Notes: generated by a model from the letters alone, not told the origin. DNA of 64,000 nt from Eutreptiella sp. 'Long Island Sound 2002' (GCA_964036045.1 OZ038386.1:19182225-19246224); one strand, 5' to 3'. Shown: positions 23,449 to 34,839, counted from the stretch's first letter. Program-made: numbers and translations.

Positions 23449-24660
23449 TTTCCAGAACATTTCAATGCATTAGCACAAGAAATCGCGAATATTACAGCGT
23501 CCCTCAATCTCGTTCCGCAGGAGTGGAGGATTGACGTTCTGTTATTCGTGAATAAACTTATAGCGAAACATAACGCCGGCACGAAAATCTGCCCGTATCA
23601 GAACGATTGTCGTTTCCAAAAGCTTTGCTAGTACCAACACCACACGCCAACTACTCATGACCCATATGCAACTTCTCCTTGTTTTTCTTCAAGGAAACGA
23701 GCTCCACGCGACAGCGCGACAACGCTACCGAGCAACTTCGATCAAATCAAACCTCAGAATGTGTCTCCACCAGGTACTCTCTTACCCTCAGCGAGCACAG
23801 CACTTGGACGCACTAATATATATTCACCGCCCGAAATTACTTCTTCACACCAAGACGAGCCGCAAAGCGACACAAGTTCCTCATCCGTCAAATTTGGGAA
23901 GTGGACTCTAGTTTGCAAAAAACCAAACCTTTCTGATCATCGAGCTCGCCAACCATGTGTAGATGGAGAACATGAAACGCCTTGCAAAGACTGCCGCGCG
24001 ACTTTCACCCAATCCGAAGATACAAAAAACTGGTATCTCGCCCGTGGTCTACACATACCTCTCCGCTGTGAAGCCTGCAGGCTTCGAAGGAAACAACAAA
24101 CCACTCAAGAGGAAAAAAAACCAACACCCGCGAAAATCATCATTTATCAGCCTTCGCCGCCAACCGGAAAAAAATGGGCAACAGATCTCACGGCTCCTAC
24201 CCATTTCTCAGGCTCAAATAGTACACATCAAACTGTAGAAGACCCTGTAGAGGAGAACGAGGTCGCCCTTCCATCACAATCACACAGCGCAAGTGCAACC
24301 GAAGTGGGATCAATTAACAACACTGCAACTGAAGCAAAGCTTGATGACCCTGAAGACCATGAAATTGGAACCAACTCTTCGTCATCAACACCAATCTCAA
24401 AAAGAGACGATGACTCCGACGATGAGAGCTCCCAAAGCACCCCCGTTGAAAGAAGGAGCGGTACTTCATCCATGCCCCAACTTCAAGACGACTCCAGCGA
24501 CTCCACTGAGAACAACATGCCTTCCATTCAAGACTGGCACTTTAAAGACCCTCGACTTCGCCAAAAACTACAAGCCACCCTCAACAGCCCACATGAAGCA
24601 ATCCTTCTAAGCGCCCTGGATTGGACTAATGAGCAAATGAAAGAAAATGTTCCATACTGA
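23449..24660 (+). pseudogene. Zinc-finger ORF (CCCH plus zinc-ribbon) with internal TAG
   Basis: One frame runs from ATG 23449 to TGA 24660, broken by TAG at 23629-23631. The TAG falls inside a CCCH finger: CPYQNDC, RFQKLC, then TAG-Y-Q-H, giving Cx5Cx5Cx3H exactly. Downstream lies a second zinc-binding module, CKDCRATF followed by GLHIPLRCEACRLRRK, like the probable zinc-ribbon family (zf-trcl). A Ser/Asp-rich tail follows, and an amphipathic C-terminus ends in DWTNEQMKENVPY. Nucleic-acid binding is likely, for example a LINE-type ORF1 or a host RNA-binding protein. No reverse transcriptase follows. The stop is probably a nonsense mutation, and readthrough is possible. Confidence 0.5.
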
Positions 24661-25356
24661 GCCAGACATGCAGACCTGCTCCTGAGGAGATTCAAGTTCA
24701 CTGCACCCCAGTAAGGACACACCAGCACTTCACTGTCTTTTGGTCCAGTGCTTCGCTTGCTGTTTGGGTTAGAGTCTGGAATTCTCCCAAGTTTTCACTT
24801 TTCCAACCATTTTCCAAAATCTAGAGCCATCAAACTGTCCTTTCTTGACACATTCAGTTCATTTTTTCACTTCGGCCAATTGTATGACTTAGCAAATTGC
24901 CGCATTCGTGCATAGCACAACCTTTGCATCTTTGGTACATGCAGCAAACAGCCTACCAAATTTTGGGAATGTTGGCACATGACCTATGTTGACAACTTTG
25001 GTAATCAGGAAATACAGCTGCTTTTTCAAAAATTACAACTTGTTGACTTGTTGTGAAAACAGTAAAAATTTGAGAACATGTCTTTGAAACTTTCGCAAAA
25101 GAAGCCCAAATAAAAAGTAGTGGTTGAAAGCCCAAAGACTTACCTTTTTTCCACAAAGTAAACTCATATCATCCCGTACCTCCAAAACCAATGCCATCGA
25201 TCAATTCATTCATTTTGTGGTGGCTCATACTCCCAACCGAGCAAGTCCATATGAATTCCAAGAAAAAACAAAGTACTGATGTGTGTGTCGCCCGAATGGG
25301 TACAAACAACGATGGTAATGGGCTTGAATTAGTTGTTTCTGCAGTTCCTTTCGTGT
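24661..25356. other. AT-rich, no gene seen
   Basis: I recognise no coding sequence or repeat family here. It ends at the 8-bp target duplication of the next element. Confidence 0.4.
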
Positions 25357-25780
25357 TAAGGTTTGGAACCTGCTAGTTTTGAAAATAACCGGTTTTAAAC
25401 GATTATTTTTACAAAAATAACCGGTTTGGCCGATGAATAGTGTTCAAAATAAACGGTTTTTCCGATTAATTGCCCTTTACTAACCAAAATCTTGCAATCG
25501 GCAAAAAAGAGCCCATACAAGTCAGAGCACAGTGATGAAAACTACGTCGGAAGTTGTAATTCACCATCGGCCATCGCTTGTTGCTACCAAAGCCTCTGCT
25601 TAGTGCAAAAATTGGACAAAATGTACTGCCGAAAAGAACCTAAAAAATTTGGAACCATTCCGATTAATTGGTTTAAATCGGTTTTCAAAATAACCGGTTG
25701 TGCCAATTGGTTTGAAAATCTCCGATTATTGCCGATAACCGGTTTTTCCGATTAATTGGTAAAGCCGGTTCCGAACCCTA
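25357..25780. mobile_element. Non-autonomous hAT-like element, TSD TTTCGTGT
   Basis: The element is 424 bases, flanked by perfect 8-bp copies of TTTCGTGT at 25349-25356 and 25781-25788. Termini are TAAGGTTTGGAACC and, inverted, TAGGGTTCGGAACC. The interior is full of AACCGGTT and CCGATTAATTGG palindromic motifs, as in many hAT-type miniature elements. It carries no coding sequence. Confidence 0.9.
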
Positions 25781-27162
25781 TTTCGTGTTACATAACTAAA
25801 ACACAGAATAGATGACAACCTACCATCGCTTTGTGAAAGAAAGTGCTGTAAATGAAGAACATTGGCTAAATTGCTGCCTTCGGGGGCTTTTGGGATTTCC
25901 AAGCATCATTTTTGCGTAAGAGTTGAAAATGAAATCACCGTAAAAGAGAAATAGATGCTAATAGCTCACATGGAAACTCACTTTGGTGACTTCAGCAACT
26001 CTAGAAACCTTTCAAGCGGTTGAGCGGAATTACAAATATGATGTAGGCCAAGATTTTCTTTTTCAAATTACAGCACACAAACAAGCTTTAAAGTAAACAT
26101 ATAAACTTTTTACACTTTCTGTCATGCAAAAAATTATGTGCTCCTTTTGAAATTCACCATGAAAAAGTAATTTTGAACGTGTAAAACCCCTTCAGTGGCA
26201 TTGATCTAATGTATTTTGAAAAACAATCACCTCGAAATATGAAATGGTAAAATAGAATGGTAAATATAGCAGAAAAGGAATATTTGTGTGTTAAAAGATT
26301 CCATGTTTGTTCTATCAACCTTCTTGTGTTGTGTGGCATGTAAAATCATTTTTATTGGTTGAATTGTTTTTTTTTTCCCTTTCCTACTTCACTTCTACGT
26401 ATAACATAGCATATTGGTGCGCGCCGAGACAACCACCAAAGCACTCCATAAAATTTCATTTTGAGGGGAAATGGCTGAAATAAAACACGTAATGAACATC
26501 CATTTGACAAAACACACAAAACAACGAATGACATATCATTTCAAAAAGAGTGGTGGTGGTGGTAATAATGTGCTGGGGGTTGACGGGGGATAGCCAAAGA
26601 GATTTCATTTGGTGATGGGGGTGGTGGGGTGGCGGGGGGGGGGGGGGGCGGGCAAAGAGGAATCAACAATTGGTTGGGCCCCATTTCAATAAGGTCGTCA
26701 AGATAACTTGCTGATGAAATTGATTTGAGGTGTATCTTTCTGTGTACGTGTTAAATTGTTCACAACACTTTGATCACAATAACCAAGAATGTATGCAAAA
26801 TGGGACAAAAAGGTAAAAGTATATGCGTCTCTGCAATTGCTTTCCAGTGCACATTGATTTTCGACATGCCAATTAAGTCAAAAAACCAAATCACACTGCA
26901 AAGCAATTACCTAGACTGATAGAATTAGAATTAGAATTCAATCAATTATGTACAAAATTTCAGCCACCAATCTTCTACAAGGGTTCGCCTGCTGTTGCCC
27001 ATGTGGTACAGACCACCAATGGTGGTGGTTGCTTCCCCTAACACCATTCTTTAAATTATTCTTTGAAATTATTTGGCTGTGTTTGAATACTTTCCGACAA
27101 TCATTCGCTGGTAATTGAACAATTGTTTAAAATCTGAAAGAGCCCTTATTGCAAACCTTGAA

Positions 27163-27164
<2 letters not shown>
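25781..27164. other. AT-rich, no gene seen
   Basis: It holds a long G-run near 26635 and no open frame above about 60 codons that looks real. Confidence 0.4.

Positions 27165-27225
<61 letters not shown>
27165..27225. repeat. (AC)n microsatellite
   Basis: About 30 uninterrupted AC dinucleotides. It sits close to where the AT-rich region ends. Confidence 0.98.
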
Positions 27226-30077
27226 ATGAGCGTGCAGATGGATTAGCTAAGGCAGGATGCCCCAGCCATTTGGGTCGGCTGCAGTTTTTGTGCGAGCGTG
27301 AGTCTCGTTAGGGGCTCTTGCCAATTGTCCTGCCATCAGAAATGGCGCCTGTTGGGACGTGGATAATTGTGTTCCTGACCGCCCTGCCTCCTGATGTGGT
27401 TTTTTGGCTGCGGTGTTTCCGCAGCATATTCTGTGCCATCCTGTTACACCTTCTCCCTCGATAGTTGGTTGGTTGGCAGGCCTTGAAACCAGCAGGGCTG
27501 ATATGGAGGCTTGCTCATGTCAGTGCTCATGTGACAGCAGACCGTGGGCTGACAGTTCGGCGCTCCCCCCCTCCCCCCCTCCTGAGACGTCTCCAGGGAT
27601 GCAAGGGGCCGGGCTGTGGGGAGCCTTAGGGCACACATGCATTCAATGTTTGTCTTGTTGCACCGTGGAGGGGCCCAAGGGACACTGTACATATGGAGAT
27701 CGGTGATGGGCTAGTGGGTAAATATGGGGTAGCGATTTGGTATTGATGCGGGAGTAACGGGCCAGTGGGGTCAAATATGGTGTAACGATGAGTCAGTGAT
27801 TGGGCATCGGTGCAGCAATACTAATGTCCAATGCCTCTTGGTGTCAGAAATGGCGGGGTTGTGGCGATCACACAATCCCCCATTGCAACCCCCAGACAGT
27901 GATGTAGGCAAACCCCAGGCCACAGCATCATTCAACCAGGCAGTATCAATGGGGGGAGGGCCTCCAAATACTGAACAGCCTCGATATCACCGCTGCAGAC
28001 CTCTGCTGTCGGGTTGGATTCAGTCCGCCCTCTCAGGCTCGTAGTAGGAGAACATCTGCAGGAGAGAGGGACCAAGCGGTACGGGCAGCTGGGAGGACAA
28101 TGTACTGGGGGGCCAGGGGCAAGGAAGCAGTGCAGTAGGGCTGTCACGGCACCAGACGTGGAGGCTGTTGCACATTGTGCTGCCTACTTTGAGGGATCGG
28201 CGCTCGCCAACAGTCTGTCGGCGCATTTGGGGGGGGGTAAGTGCCACGCAGCGGTGGTGTTGGCGACGTACAAGGCGGTTGCGGTCTGTGGACAGTGATG
28301 ACGAGTGGCTGCAGGCAGGAGTTCTGCTGTTTGTCAATGAGAAGCACTTTATGCCAACAGGTTTGGTGCACGCGCCAACAGACTGCGGCAAGAGGCCAAT
28401 GACATCGAAAGACTCTAGTGTGAAGAAGAACCCTGTCCTACTACCCATCCACAACCCAATAGGAACTGGGATGCTGTCCAGCATTGTAGGGCGTTGAGTC
28501 ATTGCTGCAGCGTTAGTGAACGATGATTCATGTGCCTTCGGGTGCTTGCGACAATCCTCGTGGGCTCTTACAGGACAACCGGCAGCCAGTTGAGGATGGG
28601 GATAGCCGACGGTAATCCGAGGGTACTTGAACGGGGGCGCATCATGACATCACTTAGGACACGTGCTTGGAGCATAGTGGACGCATAGAGGGTGCAGGGA
28701 GGGCACATAGTGGACTCATAGAGAGCGCATAACAGTGGACGCATGGAAAGCGCGTAGATCCAACAGCTACTGGCCGCGGTGGGGCGGACGGTAGTTGGAG
28801 GATACGTGACGAAGATTGGAGGATGACCGGGGGTGGCTGGAGGATCACCAAAGGGTTATGGCGGTAATGTAAGGGTGGTCCTTCAGACAGCGTGTCCTCA
28901 GAGATCTCCCTGAGGTTATTTTTGAAAGCCTAACCCCCCTTCCCCTGTCCCGTGCCATGACCGCAGCACAGCCCAGGGCGGCTTCTGCAGTGTTTAGGTT
29001 GGGGTTCCCCCCCCTCCCCCCCCCCCTGCAGGGTAGACTGCGCTCGCCGAAAACAGTGCAGAGCGCAGAGGGTGAAGGAAAGGAAAAAAGGGAAAGAATC
29101 ATTGTGGTTGTTAGAAGCCCTTGTCAGAAAAATTATCCTGCAGATGCACACCCCAGCGTGCACAAGTCAGTGCTGGAGTCGGCAAACCCGGCATGGACTC
29201 GGAGTGTGCATCTGGATGCACCTGGTCAATGGCATGGGGCAACAGCCCGTCTCAGGGACAGCCGACCCTGGAGTAGTCAAACAGGACAAGTCATCCAGGG
29301 GCTCCGTTGACACAACCAAAACACGTTCGGACCCACAGAGGGTCAGAATGAGCTGTGGCGAGAGGCCAATAGGCGCTGCCAAAGGCAAACAACCTGATAC
29401 CGAGGCCTTGTGCCACCCCCCCACCCTCCGCCGCCTCCCCTTCCTGCCGCCAGACATGTGTCTGGCAGGGCTGCATGGGTCACCCCAGACCAGATATCAA
29501 CAAATACTTCTGGCATTCGGATCAATTGTGAAGTGTCCCTGAAAGGCCCCGTACTCAACCCTGACCCCTTCAGCTTCAGTGCACAAGGCGTGACAGGGGG
29601 TGGGGGGGGGTGCGGGGGGGGGGGGGGTGATGAAGGTGAGCCAAGCGAAAATGCGGTGGAATCTTTGGCGTGTGTGGGGGGGTTCAGGGTACCTCAGAAA
29701 AAAAGAAAAGAAAGGGCGCTCCTGAGGCTCAGGCATCCCGACACAAGACGCGTACTTCCGGCGGATCTGCGCGCCCCCTTTCGTTCACGACGCGCATGGG
29801 AGGGGGTTGGGCACACATGAGGCGCACCACGCCCAATAGGTCTGGTGTGGGCCCTCAACTGTACTGCAGCCGCGTCTGTTTGCACACGGCCTTAATTGCA
29901 ATCATAGGCGCACCGGGGGTTGGCGCACACAGGCGGCTCAGATGTGGGGGTGGTGAGGGAGAGGGTACAGCAGTAGGGGTACCACATTGGATTGTCGTGC
30001 AACCGTGAACAGTTGAGTAACGTCCAATAACCAACGGCCAATGTTACCCATTTTGGGTTGCCTACCTGGGAAGGGTA
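27226..30077. other. No recognised gene
   Basis: Mid-GC sequence with many short overlapping frames and G/C runs. A plus-strand stretch near 28150-28240 reads VEAVAHCAAYFEGSALANSL and is followed by GGTAAGTG, so it might be an isolated exon or gag-like scrap. A cluster of AGTGGACKCATRGAR repeats lies at 28676-28760. Confidence 0.35.
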
Positions 30078-30265
30078 ACCCCCATCCCCCCCGTACAAGA
30101 ACATGCGCATGTTCTTATTTATTTGCGGGTTTGAAAGAGCCCCCTGTGGCATGCATCAGACTGAAAATCAAAAATTGCTGGTATGCAAGCAGGGGCCGGC
30201 AGGTGCAGAAATTGCGACCCTAGAACGTTTGGGCTGGCTGCGTGTTCTTATTTTGGACTAACTAA

Positions 30266-30843
30266 GGGGGAATGTTTGCCCGGCACGCTACTTTCCTGTT
30301 AACTATCCCGACTTCAGCATTCTCGGGGGTCCGCAACAAAGGGGACAAATTCAAAAGTGGCTACATAACCCCTGCCTTGGAAAAATAGATTCATGATGAG
30401 GCATTGGCAAAAAAAAAAAGGAAAGAAATGTTTCCCTTCCATACCACCCCTATCACCTTGTGGCCCAATGCTGCCAGAATCAGGAACTGAACCAAGGGCT
30501 TTACCATTGCAGGTGCAGTGCACCACCAACGACCATCTCTGACAGCTGGTGGTCAGAGATGGGATAATAATTTTGTGCTACCTGAAAAGTGCCAAGTTTT
30601 GCCCATTTTTGAATTCTCCTACAAATTCCGAGTATACCGAGTATAGACACATGGGGTGAACACACATTTCTTTACCCTTTACAATAATGCCTAGTATTAC
30701 AAAGTATGGGGTTCTAGGACGGCTACATGTCCAAATAGTTGCGCTGCGCGTGCACTGCGCTTAGTACACCCCCTAAAAGGTCACCGGTGGGGCACGGGTC
30801 AAAAAAGATGCCTGGCGCGTGCCCGGCACGCTAACGCTCCCCC
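30266..30843. mobile_element. Mosaic family-1 element nested in a family-2 element
   Basis: The left end GGGGGAATGTTTGCCCGGCA closely matches 54729. The right end matches the 54729 element's right end (CACCGGTGGGGCACGGGTCA and on), and the 11-bp unit GCCCGGCACGC is the same at both ends. A second, different right-type end, with units GCGCTGCGCGT and GCACTGCGC and a CCCCC terminus at 30769-30773, lies inside. TAA flanks 30263-30265 and 30774-30776, so one reading is a 508-base element ending there. Outer target duplication is unclear. Confidence 0.55.
30532..30561. repeat. Short perfect hairpin
   Basis: CCATCTCTGAC and GTCAGAGATGG form an 11-bp inverted repeat around an 8-base loop, inside the nested family-1 mosaic. 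I assign no function. Confidence 0.8.
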
Positions 30844-31365
30844 CCAAATAAGAACATGCATGCGTGTTCTTATTTTGACTGCGTGTTCTTGTAGAGGGGG
30901 GGGGGTATGGGTATTGTGCGGGCAGATCCATCGGCATCGGGCCGTCCCGTTATTCAGTTGGTGGCTGGGGCAGGGAGGGAGGAGGTTGACGGGGAGGGGC
31001 GGCGGTGGGTACAACAACCCATGCCAAAACACCGTTGTTATTCAGGCCAGAGTGCCACTTGGCATTGCTGATTGCACTGCAGTGCACATGGCACTCCTTT
31101 GTGGGACCTCCGGGTAAAGTTCCCCATGGTAATCCAACTTCGAGGTCCCACAAACAGTGCCATGGGGGTTACAGGCTGTCGCGCCATATTTCAGGCTGGG
31201 GGCTGGCGCAGCTCAAAAATTTGGCTCAGGGGGGGAAGGGGGCTGGGGTTCGCGCACGAGGCACATCGTTTGACGAGGTGCGCGATTCTAGTGAACCACT
31301 CACAATTAGAGCATGCATCGCACATCCGTATGTGCCCTTCAAATGAAATACAAAACACAACACAC

Positions 31366-31810
31366 CAGGGATGGATATAGTGAGGGGGGGTGGTCCCCCC
31401 CCCCAAGAGCCCCCCCCCCCCCCGATAATGAAATGACAATGACGAAATGCGGACGGCCAATTTTGGCCAGTTGAATTGTTACCACTTTTGACCATCGAAA
31501 AAAAAAGGGTGATTTATGGCCCCCACCACATACATCTTCGCGTTCAGCACATTCCGCTGATCATTTTAACGGGCCTTGTGACATTTTTTGAGGGAAGATT
31601 TTTTCCAGGTTGTGGACCACTTTTGGCCCCTCAGAAAAAAATTCGGCGGTTTCAGCGCCAAAATTCAGCAGTTACCATAGGAGGGACAAAGGAGTTTCGT
31701 AATCGTCATTTCGTCATCTCGGGCCACTCAGAGCCCCCACCCCAACCCCCACCCCCACCAAAATAATTCGGTCACCATCCCTGCAACCGAATTATTTCCA
31801 TCCATCCCTG
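31366..31810. mobile_element. Non-autonomous hAT-like element, TSD CAACAYAC
   Basis: The element is 445 bases, flanked by CAACACAC (31358-31365) and CAACATAC (31811-31818), 7 of 8 matching. Termini are CAGGGATGGATATAGTG and, inverted, CAGGGATGGATGGAAATAA. The subterminal CCGAATTATTT motif appears inverted near the right end, and long C- and G-runs lie near the left. The right end is read as the last codons of the LYR gene. Confidence 0.75.
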
Positions 31811-32951
31811 CAACATACAATGTCAGACTTCATCTTGAGCACTTTCTCCAGCTGCAGCCGCCCGTACTCTATCTTCCATTCGATGGCGTCGAATTTGTTG
31901 CGCGGTATGCCACGGCCTTTGTCAAACTCCGCACGAATATACTTTTGAAGGCTCTGCCTGAGGGAAAAATACTCCACATCCGACTGAATAGGCACTGCTG
32001 CAAGCGACGACGCGAATCCATGACCAACGGGACGATGGTCCGGGGGGCTGCATGAACCCCCCACGGCGTGCACAACCGCCGCCTGGCCCAACGTGCGCGT
32101 TCCTACACCAACGGACACGGCAACGCTCCCCTCAGACGACAAAACATGCCCCATCAGCAGTGATCCTGCCAACATCACTGGAGTAGAACTGCACTCACAC
32201 ACTGCGCCGAAAAATGCACAACGAACAGCTTTAGCCCTCATTGAATCTGCGGAGCGCCACCGTGTGCCTGTTTCCCCACAGCACAGGACACTCATCTTCC
32301 AACGCTTCTTTTGCTTCATGGCTCCCAGCTTCTGACAGGCCCTCCTGCCCCTCTCAGCCAAGAAATCAAGCAACGAAGCACGAGACGCACATGCGGGGAG
32401 GGGGGCATGATTCTCACATCCCACGAGAATGGGCAGTCCACACGCCGGTAACTTTGTCTTTGTCATATCCCGTGTCAAGCGCCACGTGATGCACCTCAGC
32501 ACACCATGCCAACCACTGGGGGGTGATACACTGAAAATTAAGTTTTGGTATGGACTGGACATTGCAGAGTGATAGTCGTGCCCCGCGCCAATTCCCCAAC
32601 GGATGGCGATGGCACCCGAGATGGCAATGTTGGCAGCAATTACAAGTCGGGCTTCCAAGGTTTTCGGGGGTTGACACCGAGGTCTCCCGAAGCCCTCCCC
32701 AGGCGTCTACCCTCAGGCCTCAATGCACCGCAGATAGGCTTGGGATGCATGGTCTACACAATGGGTTCAAACACCCCCCTCCCCGAGCCCTCCATCCTTC
32801 ACTTGCCCCTCGACAGAGCAAATGATCCGCACGACCCGCAGCCGCAATGCGCAGCGTTTGCAAAATACCTGGTCTGCAAATCGTCCTTTTTGGCCACTGC
32901 CCTCAAAAACTCACGGTACAACCGTGTTACTTCGAGTTGCATCGGTGACAT
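31792..32951 (-). CDS. LYR-motif protein, SDHAF1-like (two exons)
   Basis: Predicted mitochondrial assembly factor of the LYR family. Members bind acyl-ACP or iron-sulfur delivery proteins, and SDHAF1 helps mature the iron-sulfur subunit of succinate dehydrogenase. Exon 1 (32951-32869) encodes MSPMQLEVTRLYREFLRAVA and so on, with the LYR tripeptide. It ends ACCAG/gtatt. Exon 2 (31957-31792) follows tttttccctcag and encodes KYIRAEF then GIPRNKFDAIEWKIEYGRLQ and LEKV, matching the second half of SDHAF1-type proteins. The split Arg codon AG/G confirms phase. The product is 82 residues from ATG 32951; an upstream in-frame ATG at 32981 would add ten. Its last five codons and TAA come from the hAT-like element at 31366-31810. 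The 911-base intron holds no other recognised gene. Confidence 0.8.
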
Positions 32952-32981
32952 CTTCTTGAAGAGTGGTCGCGACCACTGCAT

Positions 32982-33669
32982 TGTGAAGTGTTATGCTCGA
33001 GCTTCGAACATATAAGTGCCTCTTACCTACGCAAGAAAGATAACACGAAAGGTAACATAGAGGGAGTATATGTTGATTACGTGGGTAGAATAGGGGCCTT
33101 TGCACACTCTGCACTTTGTGCGCTGCATGGATACCGACAAATAGTCACCGTCACGGATTGCCCGCTCCACCTACCCACGTTTTGGGAACCAGCCCTCGCT
33201 TAAAAGGGTGTCTCGTGGAGCAAAGATCATGGTACACGCCGCCATTCCTAGGGCCACCATCAACACAGAATGGCATGCCTTGCCTACTTCATGGGGATCT
33301 CGCTGTTCTTTGGCCAACGTTGGCCACTTGGAGCCACTCAGGAGAATCTTCCTTCAAACTTGTTTTTTTTTCCTTGCTCCTGTGTTGTGCTTCTTCTTCT
33401 CCGAGTGTGTTGTCCCAAAAGCAACAATGCTCTGACTGGAAGGGGGGTTAAGAGTGCGTAGGCACCACCATTTCATGTTGTGGATGGCCAACAAATGTAA
33501 GGAAAGTGCAATTTGTTCCGAAGGGCGGCGGGCATGTTGGCTGCATGGCAACAATGATGTGGTTGTATCTGGAGCTGGCTCTAGTTGTAGTACCGTGTGC
33601 CTACCTATTGGTGATAGCTTGCTACTTGCACAGCGTTATCTTAGGCACCGAAGGAAGCCCAATGGTCAT
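32982..33669. other. Upstream of the LYR gene, no gene seen
   Basis: No recognised coding sequence. It should contain the LYR gene promoter on the minus strand, but no motif is identifiable. Confidence 0.35.
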
Positions 33670-33830
33670 CGGAACCTGACGGCGCTGAGGCTCGGCGGCG
33701 CTGTTGGCTCGGCCGAAAGCGATGTCGTCAACGGCGGTGTTCCGGCCGGCCGAGAGCGCCGCAGAGCCGAAGTGCCGGAGCCTAATCGGGCGAGCCGAAG
33801 CGCCGCCGAGGTCAGCGCCGGCTGGTTCCG
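33670..33830. mobile_element. 161-bp foldback element
   Basis: The arms CGGAACCTGACGGCGCTGAG and, inverted, CGGAACCAGCCGGCGCTGAC continue into GGCTCGGCGGCGC-like sequence, giving about 35 bp of imperfect inverted repeat. It is very GC-rich against its surroundings. No target duplication is clear. Confidence 0.6.
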
Positions 33831-33951
33831 TCCAGGAGCGGCACGGAAGGTCCTTCTTTCAAAGGAGATAGCGTTTCCAAATTCTTCTCTCCCTCCATAC
33901 TGCTTTCACAAACTACCTTAGAAGCCCCACTGACCCCAAAGTAGCTCCGTG

Positions 33952-34651
33952 GCTAAGTGTTTGCACTGCGTGCGCACTGCGTGTGCACTGCGTGCGCACT
34001 GCGTGCATATTGCGCACGCAGAGGCTAGGATACTCACCCAAGAATACCTGTCACCTGTTTACTAGAGGGAAGACTGAAAGGTGTCAATACCATAGGGTTG
34101 GCTAGGTGTCCATCGATACTTCTGGTTGTAGTTATAACCAACAGCAGCGTCGAAGAAGAATTGTCCGGTCTTGGTGTCGACTCGCCACCATCGAGTATCG
34201 GCGATCGAGAGCCTTCGAGCGACGATGACCACGTTGACTTCTCTGCAGTTGTGGACGTGGCCATACCGATCGATGATCTTGAGCATCTCAGTTCGAGAAT
34301 CACCTTGAAGTCGACCAAGGTTTTGGTGCACGTACTATCTGTCGGGAAGAGTACTCTGCGGGGCGAATTGAACCGCCTCTACGGATACGAGGCTCGCTGC
34401 AGTGTCGGCAATGACGACGTCGAGATCCGGGCCGTGTTGACTATGTACACTTTGTCGATGGGCCTCTTCTAGGGGGAAATGGTTGACAATTCAAATATGC
34501 CACATCCTAAATGCTTGGGAAGCCAAAAAAACCCTGGTACGGAACCAAAAACTTGTGAAAAGGGGCCAAAACTAGGGTTCGAGTATTTGCCGACATCCAA
34601 AACTTCGCACTGCGTGCGCACTGCGTGCACACTGCGTGCATGGCATTCCCC
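33952..34651. mobile_element. Family-1 element, TSD GTG
   Basis: The element is 700 bases, flanked by GTG at 33949-33951 and 34652-34654. The left terminus GCTAAGTGTTTGC is decayed. The right, inverted, is GGGGAATGCCATGC. The unit GCACTGCGTGC occurs about four times at the left and three times at the right, in the same orientation. The right interior is the inverse of the left interior of the 17589 and 19880 elements. It carries an open frame instead of a transposase. Confidence 0.7.
34098..34472 (+). CDS. Unidentified cargo ORF in a family-1 element
   Basis: This 124-codon frame ends in TAG. Its second half has a regular beta-like pattern, with VVDVAIPIDDLEHLSSRITL and LRGELNRLYGYEARCSVGND. 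I know no family for it. The opposite strand is also open over part of this stretch (YNQKYRWTPSQPYGIDTF), so the true coding strand is uncertain. It may be a captured host fragment. Confidence 0.25.
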   Translation: MARCPSILLVVVITNSSVEEELSGLGVDSPPSSIGDREPSSDDDHVDFSAVVDVAIPIDDLEHLSSRITLKSTKVLVHVLSVGKSTLRGELNRLYGYEARCSVGNDDVEIRAVLTMYTLSMGLF

Positions 34652-34839
34652 GTGAGCACACTTGTCACCAATCATTTCATAAGAGTGTGATTCATGCTGA
34701 CCTTCAGGTCTACCAATATGTTCCATAAAACTCCAATGAATGCTTTATACAAAAATCTACAATGCGATCACAAGGAAAATCATCACAGCACTGTTCTCCA
34801 ACATGAAGGTGCTATTTTTTGTTCACATCAGGGGTGTCC

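Larger units (their letters stand above)
30078..30905. mobile_element. Family-2 element interrupted by a family-1 element
   Basis: It is bounded by TA at 30076-30077 and 30906-30907. The left end is ACCCCCATCCCCCCCGTACA then AGAACATGCG. The right end, inverted, is CCCCCCCCCCTCTACAAGAACACG. GCGTGTTCTTATTTTG is directly repeated near 30238 and 30863, on either side of the nested insertion. A copy of the module found at 43497-43690 (TCAGACTGAAAATC then GTGCAGAAATTGC, inverted) lies at 30145-30230. Confidence 0.6.

Noticed and set aside
31792-32658. Single 288-codon minus-strand ORF as one protein
   Set aside because: Only its last 54 codons resemble a protein family, and these follow a splice acceptor in phase with the LYR exon upstream. 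The rest is intron.
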